A DNA stretch of 64,000 nucleotides from VRUE01 sp963753245 (GTDB lineage: Bacteria; Actinomycetota; Thermoleophilia; Solirubrobacterales; 70-9): contig CAVWBK010000005.1 in assembly GCA_963753245.1 (NCBI GenBank), positions 248,001 through 312,000 of the forward strand, in the 5' to 3' direction. Every line of letters begins with the position of its first letter. Positions within the stretch are counted from its first letter, which is position 1. Of this stretch, positions 59,181-64,000 are shown in pieces. Below the pieces are notes generated by a model that saw nothing but the letters and a program-made list of their open reading frames with translations, did no database searches and was not told the DNA's origin. The position numbers were made by a program, and so were the translations under genes.

Positions 59181-61112
59181 GTGGATCCCACGGGAGATCC
59201 GGCCGAACTCGGTTCGACCTTCGAGCAGCTATTAGAGGCAGCCCCCGACGCGATCGTCGGAGTGGATGAGAGTGGTCACATCGTCTTGGTCAATAGCCAG
59301 ACCGAGGCTCTATTCGGATACTCCCGTGACGATCTGCTTGGCGAGTCGGTGGAGTTGCTCGTACCCGAACGTTTTCGCTGGGCCCATCTCGGTCATCGCT
59401 CCTCCTACTTCGCCGAGTCCCGCACCAGAGCCATGGCCGCCGGCCTTGACCTCTACGGTCGGCGCAGTGATGGCTCTGAGTTTGCCGCCGAGATCTCACT
59501 CTCTTCGATTGAGACCGATGCTGGCCGGCTGGCGATCGCATCGATCCGCGATGTCACCCTGCATCGGGCGGCGGAGCGAAAATTTGAACAGTTCCTCGAG
59601 TTCGCACCCGATGCAATTATCGGTGTAGGTGAAGACGGCCGGATCGCACTCATCAACAAGAAGGCGGAGGCACTCTTTGGTTACCACCGTGATCAGCTGA
59701 CCGGCAAACCGGTCGAGATTCTCGTGCCAAAGCGCTTTCGTGACGCGCACCCCGATAAGAGGCAGCGATACTTCGAGGAACCGCGCACCCGCCCGATGGG
59801 AGCCGGGGTCGAGCTTTTCGCGGTGCGCAGCGATGGCACCGAGTTTCCGGTCGAGATCAGTCTCTCGAGCATTGAAACCGAGGACGGCGTTCTTGCCACC
59901 GCCGCCGTACGCGACACCAGCGACCGAGCCGAGAGCGAGCGCGAGAAGGCACTCCTGCGCCAGCTCGATCGCGCCCGCCGGCTGGAGAGTGTGGGCCAGC
60001 TCGCGGGCGGGATTGCCCACGATTTCAACAACATCCTGGCGGTCATCCTCAACTACGCCGAGTTCGTCGCCGAGGATCTCGACCCCGACTCCGAGGCCCA
60101 AAAGGACGTGCACGAAATTCGCCGCGCCGCAGAACGGGCCGCGGCGCTGACCAGGCAGCTACTGATCTTCAGCCGCCGCGAGGTCGTCAAACCCGAGGTG
60201 CTCTACCTGCGCACCGTGATCGCCGACATCGAGAACCTCTTGCAGCGCGCGCTCGGCGAGCGGATCGAGCTGACGACGAAGCTGAGCGCTGAGCGGCTGC
60301 CGATCGAAATTGACCCCGGCCAGCTCGAGCAGGTCCTGGTCAACCTCGCGGTCAACGCCCGCGACGCGATGCCCGAAGGTGGACGCCTGCTGGTCGAGGT
60401 CGAACCTGTCGTGCTCGATGAGGAGTACACCTACATGCACCCGGACACCGAACCCGGCCCCTACGTGCGACTGAAGGTCTCTGATACCGGCATCGGCATG
60501 GATGCCGAGACCGTCGAGCGGATGTTTGAGCCCTTCTTCACGACCAAGGACGAGGGGACCGGTCTCGGAATGGCGACCGTTTACGGCATCGTCACCGGAG
60601 CCGGTGGCCGGATCGACGTTTACTCCGAGCCTGGGATCGGTACGACCGTGAAGGTTCACTTCCCCTCCTGCGCCGCAGCACCGGGAGACGGTGAGGCGAA
60701 GGCCCAATCGCGACCGCAGGGCAGCGGTGAGGTGGTTCTCGTCGTTGAGGACGAGCCCGACGTGCGGCGGATGGCCGAGCGCATCCTGACCCAGAGCGGT
60801 TACTCGGTGATCGGCAGCGATCGCGGTGAGGAGGCACTGGAGATCTGCCGGGGGGGTGAACAAACGATCGACCTACTGCTCACCGATGTGATCATGCCCG
60901 GCATGGTCGGCACCGACCTGGTCGAGGAGCTGAGACGGCTCCGCCCCGAGATCCCGGTGCTCTTCATGTCTGGTTACAGCCATGAGGTGCTGGCCCACGA
61001 GGCGTTGACCCAGGAGACCGACAGTGCCTTCATCGAGAAGCCGTTCAACGCCGGCGAACTGCTGAGCACGATCCGCGGCTTACTGGATCGGCGTGCTGGC
61101 CCCGAAGGATGA
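59181..61112 (+). CDS. Hybrid sensor histidine kinase: PAS-PAS-HisKA-HATPase-REC
   Basis: A soluble 643-residue kinase from GTG 59181. Two PAS domains (about 10-125 and 135-250) are alike: EAAPDAIVGVDESGHIVLVN and EFAPDAIIGVGEDGRIALIN. Then comes an NtrB-type H-box GGIAHDFNNILAVI with His280, ATP-binding NLAVNARDAMPEGG, DTGIGMD, FEPFFTTK and GTGLGMATVYG. A C-terminal receiver has DEPDV, Asp569 in LLTDVIMPGM and Lys in FIEKPF. No membrane segment, so the signal is cytoplasmic; PAS domains may bind a cofactor. Its stop overlaps the next gene. Confidence 0.93.
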   Translation: MDPTGDPAELGSTFEQLLEAAPDAIVGVDESGHIVLVNSQTEALFGYSRDDLLGESVELLVPERFRWAHLGHRSSYFAESRTRAMAAGLDLYGRRSDGSEFAAEISLSSIETDAGRLAIASIRDVTLHRAAERKFEQFLEFAPDAIIGVGEDGRIALINKKAEALFGYHRDQLTGKPVEILVPKRFRDAHPDKRQRYFEEPRTRPMGAGVELFAVRSDGTEFPVEISLSSIETEDGVLATAAVRDTSDRAESEREKALLRQLDRARRLESVGQLAGGIAHDFNNILAVILNYAEFVAEDLDPDSEAQKDVHEIRRAAERAAALTRQLLIFSRREVVKPEVLYLRTVIADIENLLQRALGERIELTTKLSAERLPIEIDPGQLEQVLVNLAVNARDAMPEGGRLLVEVEPVVLDEEYTYMHPDTEPGPYVRLKVSDTGIGMDAETVERMFEPFFTTKDEGTGLGMATVYGIVTGAGGRIDVYSEPGIGTTVKVHFPSCAAAPGDGEAKAQSRPQGSGEVVLVVEDEPDVRRMAERILTQSGYSVIGSDRGEEALEICRGGEQTIDLLLTDVIMPGMVGTDLVEELRRLRPEIPVLFMSGYSHEVLAHEALTQETDSAFIEKPFNAGELLSTIRGLLDRRAGPEG

Positions 61113-62503
61113 TCCCGACACCGCGAATTCTGGCGACGGACGACCGCCCAGAGATCCTCGAGCTGATCGAGCGAACCCTGCGGGGGCGCTACTCGTGCGA
61201 GTTCGCCGCCAGCGTCGCCGAGGCGCGGAACAAACTTGCCGGCGAGCAGTTCGAGCTCGCCCTCTGTGATATCCAGCTGCCGGGCGAGTCGGGGCTCGTC
61301 CTCGCTGAAGAGATCGTCGAGAAATACCCCCATACGGCGGTGGTACTGGTCACCGGGGTCGATGATCCCGAGGTCGCCGAAACCGCCTTTGACCTCGGCG
61401 CCCACGGCTATCTGGTCAAGCCGTTTTGGTCCGGGCAGCTCTTGATCACCGCGATGAGCGCGCTGCGCCGCCGCGAGCTTGAACTTGCCCAGGCGGCACA
61501 CAGCAAAGCCCTCGAGGAGCGCCTGCAGCTGCTTATGGACCGGGCGCCGGTTCCGATCTACATCAAGGGCAAGGACCGCCGCTACCTGATCGCCAACCGG
61601 GTCGCCCACGAAGTCGCGGGCTTGGTCCCCAATACGCTGATCGGGCTTCGCGACATTGACATCATGCCGCCCGAGGCCGAGCAATTTGTGGCCGAGTCCG
61701 ATGCGCGGATCCTCAGCGACGGCGCCACCTATGAGGCCGAGGAGACGCTGCTTGTTGGTGAGGAGGAGCGGACCTTCTTCACGGTCAAGTTTCCCTTCGT
61801 CGATGACTCCGGTGAGATCGCCGGGATCTCCGGCATCTCGACCGACATAACGGCAAAACGACAGGCCGAGGAGCTGCGCGAGGAGCTCGGCGAGGCTCGC
61901 CAGCATGCGATCGAAGAGCTGCGCGAATCGCGCCAGGAGACGGTCGATCGCCTGACCAGGGCGATCGAGCGCCACGACACCGAGACCGGCGTGCACATCG
62001 ATCGCATGGCGACCGTAGCCGCCTTCCTCGGTCACCTCTGCGGCCTCGATGAGGAGCAGGTTGTGCTGCTGCGCGCCGCAGCACCGATGCACGACGTCGG
62101 CAAGGTCGCAACCCCCGATGCAATTTTGCGCAAGCCAGGCCCACTGAGCCCCGAGGAGCGAGCCGAGATGGAGCGCCACACGACCGTGGGCTATGAGATC
62201 CTCGCCAACTCCGAGAGCGAGCTGCTGAAGATGGCAGCGACGATCGCCCTCACCCACCACGAGCACTGGGATGGCGGCGGCTATCCGGCCGGCCTGCGCG
62301 GTGAGGAGATCCCTCGCGAGGGTCGGATCGTCGCCGTCGCCGACGTCTTTGACGCGTTGCTCAGCGATCGCAGCTACCGGCCGGCGATGTCGGTGAAGGA
62401 GACCAGGAGGAAGATTCGCGATGGGCGGGGCACCCAGTTTGATCCGGTGATCGCCGACCATTTGCTCGACCACATGGATCAGGCGGTGTCGCTTCGTGGC
62501 TGA
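61109..62503 (+). CDS. Response regulator: REC-PAS-HD-GYP
   Basis: A 464-residue protein overlapping the kinase by four bases. The receiver (1-120) has the phospho-acceptor Asp54 in LCDIQLPG and Lys in LVKPFW. A PAS domain follows (about 140-250, RAPVPIYIKGKDRRYLIANR). After a coiled-coil linker comes the HD-GYP domain: HDTETGVHIDRMA, HDVGK (His328-Asp329), HHEHWDGGGYPAG with the GYP motif, and VADVFDALLSDRSYRPA. It probably degrades c-di-GMP or a related dinucleotide in response to phosphorylation by the neighbour kinase. Confidence 0.93.
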   Translation: MIPTPRILATDDRPEILELIERTLRGRYSCEFAASVAEARNKLAGEQFELALCDIQLPGESGLVLAEEIVEKYPHTAVVLVTGVDDPEVAETAFDLGAHGYLVKPFWSGQLLITAMSALRRRELELAQAAHSKALEERLQLLMDRAPVPIYIKGKDRRYLIANRVAHEVAGLVPNTLIGLRDIDIMPPEAEQFVAESDARILSDGATYEAEETLLVGEEERTFFTVKFPFVDDSGEIAGISGISTDITAKRQAEELREELGEARQHAIEELRESRQETVDRLTRAIERHDTETGVHIDRMATVAAFLGHLCGLDEEQVVLLRAAAPMHDVGKVATPDAILRKPGPLSPEERAEMERHTTVGYEILANSESELLKMAATIALTHHEHWDGGGYPAGLRGEEIPREGRIVAVADVFDALLSDRSYRPAMSVKETRRKIRDGRGTQFDPVIADHLLDHMDQAVSLRG

Positions 62504-62542
62504 GGAGACTGGGAGGGACATGATCGTGGCGAGCGGCGCGGT

Positions 62543-63040
62543 TCGGGGGGCTGGGAGAGTGTTCTGGCGACCGAGGCCTACGAGGTCTCGCCGGGCAACG
62601 AGTGGCGCTCGGAGCTGTGGCGGGTAGCGGTCATCCAGTTCAACCAGGCGGCCGATCTGCTCAGCCTCGACACCGACGCCCGGGCGCGACTGCTCGAGCT
62701 CCGCCGCGCCCTCGTCGCCAACTTCTCCGTGTGTCGCGACAGCGGTGAGATCCAGAGCCTGACCGGCTATCGCGTCCAGCACACCTTCGCGCTCGGGCCG
62801 AGATGTCGTGGTTCATGGACACCTACTCCCAGCACGTCGGTCGCGCGACACCGGGAATCGTCACCACAAGCCAATCGTCCCCTGTGGCACCGAGGGCCGC
62901 CGGGCAGCCACCGGCCTCGGCGCGACGATTTGCGCCGAGGGGGCGCTCGAGCGGCTGGGGAAATCGCTAGCCGGATCCAGGGTGGCGATCCAGGGCTTTG
63001 GCAACGTCGGCGCGGTGATCGCCAAGGAGCTGCTGCGTAG
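62543..63040 (+). pseudogene. Glutamate dehydrogenase family, internally deleted and frameshifted
   Basis: The first part, NEWRSELWRVAVIQFNQAAD to LTGYRVQHTFALGP (62605-62803), is the N-terminus of a Glu/Leu dehydrogenase. About 150 residues, including the catalytic Lys, are missing. In another frame follows MSWFMDTYSQHVGRATPGIV (about 62802-62860). In a third comes KPIVPCGTEGRRAATGLGAT and VAIQGFGNVGAVIAKELL, the NAD-binding Rossmann start. It cannot encode an active enzyme. Confidence 0.8.
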
Positions 63041-63221
63041 CGACGCTCCGTTCATCCTCGACACCTCGGCATGGTGGCGGGTTGCGTCGCTCCCCGCCGA
63101 GTTCGGCGCCCTCCTTCAAGCAGCGGTCATCGACGACCGACTGTGGATCGCGCCGATCGTGCGAATGGAGATGCCAGTCGGCCCGATGCAGCGACTGATA
63201 CCACCGCGTGCCGCCTCCTGA
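63041..63221 (+). pseudogene. N-terminal PIN-domain fragment fused to the GDH remnant
   Basis: Directly in frame after the GDH Rossmann segment, the protein switches to APFILDTSAWWRVASLPAEF and LLQAAVIDDRLWIAPIVRME, the first half of a PIN toxin with its first Asp and Glu. The later acids are lost and a stop comes at 63219-63221. The join (…KELLRSDAPFILDTSAWW…) marks a clean recombination point. Confidence 0.7.
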
Positions 63222-63299
63222 GCAGATTGACCACCCGCCCGGGACGTTGTAGGCTCGCGAAACGAAGAAGACTTGGCCCCGTCGGGGAGCGGTCTAGGA

Positions 63300-64000
63300 A
63301 TGAGATCGAGATTTGGGCATTTGCTGGCGATCGCCATTCTTCTCGGCGTCGGTTTGATGCTGCCTGCCGCGCCCTCGGTGGCTGACGCCTCCGAAACCAT
63401 TTATTGGGCCAACGGGTCATATGGCGGCAGCGGCGCCATCTCGTTCACAAGCCTGATCGGCTCTAGCGCCGGCGGCCTCCTGGACACGAGCGGCGCGACG
63501 GTGAGTGGAGCGGATGGTGTCGCGATCGACGCCGCCGCCGGGCGAATCTACTGGGCCAACTACGACGCCAACAAGATCTCCTACGCCAACCTCGACAACT
63601 CGGGTGCCGGCGGCGATCTGAGCACAACAGGCGCGACCGTGAACGGCCCGGTCGGCCTCGCGATCGATCCCATGGCGGGCAGAATCTACTGGGGAAACGC
63701 CAACGCCAACAAGATCTCCTACGCCAACCTCGACGGCAGCGGCGGCGGTGACGTCGATACCGCTGGCGCGACGGTTGACGCCCCAGAGGGGGTCGCGCTC
63801 GACCCTGCCGCCGGGAGGATCTACTGGGCCAATCGCCTCGCCAACAAGATCTCCTACGCCAACCTCGACGGCAGCGGCGGCGGTGATCTAAACACAAGCC
63901 TGGTGAAAGTTGACGTCCCCGATGGCGTCGCCGTTGAACCGAATCCGACCTTCCCGCAGCGGACGAACATCTACTGGACGAACGCGGCCGGCTCGATCCC
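63300..64000 (+). CDS. Secreted repeat protein with IYWAN (YWTD-like) repeats (3' end outside window)
   Basis: ATG 63300 opens a frame that is still open at base 64000 (233 codons seen). A signal peptide (LAIAILLGVGLMLPAAPSVA) is followed by repeats of 45-46 residues, each with AGRIYWANxxANKISYANLD and GVAIDxxAG. These suggest a beta-propeller of the YWTD/NHL kind. The DNA repeats are strong: aacaagatctcctac occurs at 63570, 63708 and 63843. The role is unknown; such proteins are often surface-bound. Confidence 0.85.
   Translation, partial: MRSRFGHLLAIAILLGVGLMLPAAPSVADASETIYWANGSYGGSGAISFTSLIGSSAGGLLDTSGATVSGADGVAIDAAAGRIYWANYDANKISYANLDNSGAGGDLSTTGATVNGPVGLAIDPMAGRIYWGNANANKISYANLDGSGGGDVDTAGATVDAPEGVALDPAAGRIYWANRLANKISYANLDGSGGGDLNTSLVKVDVPDGVAVEPNPTFPQRTNIYWTNAAGSI

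Noticed and set aside
63560..63870. CRISPR-like regular repeats
   Set aside because: The repeats keep one open reading frame with a period of 45-46 codons, so they are protein repeats.

Overview
The window is high-GC DNA, most likely from an actinobacterium of the class Thermoleophilia (Solirubrobacterales-like). The support is an actinobacterial-type queuine tRNA-ribosyltransferase, a membrane Ser/Thr kinase, a CcmE with Cys in place of the heme-binding His, large secreted paralogues of a kind I associate with Solirubrobacterales, and GTG/TTG/CTG starts in tightly overlapping operons. The phylum is fairly secure. The class is inference.

Bases 1-17700 are conserved backbone. They hold the end of an enoyl-CoA hydratase gene, uvrC-rapZ, an ABC-2 exporter pair, a VOC protein, a glycolytic run (gap-pgk-tpiA-gpmI), tgt, a lipoprotein/Ser-Thr kinase pair, a phosphoesterase, argS with a degenerate P-loop protein, and ccmH with a thioredoxin-like partner. 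The yvcK and whiA genes expected between rapZ and gap are absent.

Bases 17700-40100 are an accessory island that begins at an intact tRNA-Gly(CCC) (18708-18780) and ends at an exact copy of the last 26 bases of that tRNA plus one base (40050-40076). Further copies of this tRNA 3' end lie at 22155, 36561 and 37932, and two copies of a tRNA-Met/fMet(CAT) 3' half lie at 18912 and 19891. These look like attachment-site scars from serial integrations. Between them are six toxin-antitoxin modules or more, some broken, an IS1595-family element, a tyrosine recombinase lacking a catalytic Arg, and a graveyard of frameshifted genes (Doc toxin, FAD oxidoreductase, KAP NTPase, beta-helix protein, collagen-like protein, PASTA protein, RES toxin, PIN fragments). 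Intact cargo includes a rhodanese, a secreted IPT/PASTA protein, a secreted protein made of two 187-residue repeats, a phosphodiesterase and an HD hydrolase. Five antitoxin genes have a -10-like hexamer 6-10 bases before the start codon, which suggests leaderless transcripts.

Bases 40100-64000 return to intact genes: a GH114 glycosidase, a winged-helix regulator divergent from two giant secreted paralogues, an SDR, ccmE-ccmF, secG, an alkane hydroxylase operon (alkB-rubredoxin-tetR) with a perfect palindromic operator, two paralogous methyltransferases, a PNPOx-like protein, a GMC oxidoreductase, GNAT, dtd, a cupin, and a two-gene PAS kinase-receiver/HD-GYP signalling pair. A glutamate dehydrogenase pseudogene fused to a PIN fragment and the start of a repeat-built secreted YWTD-like protein close the window.
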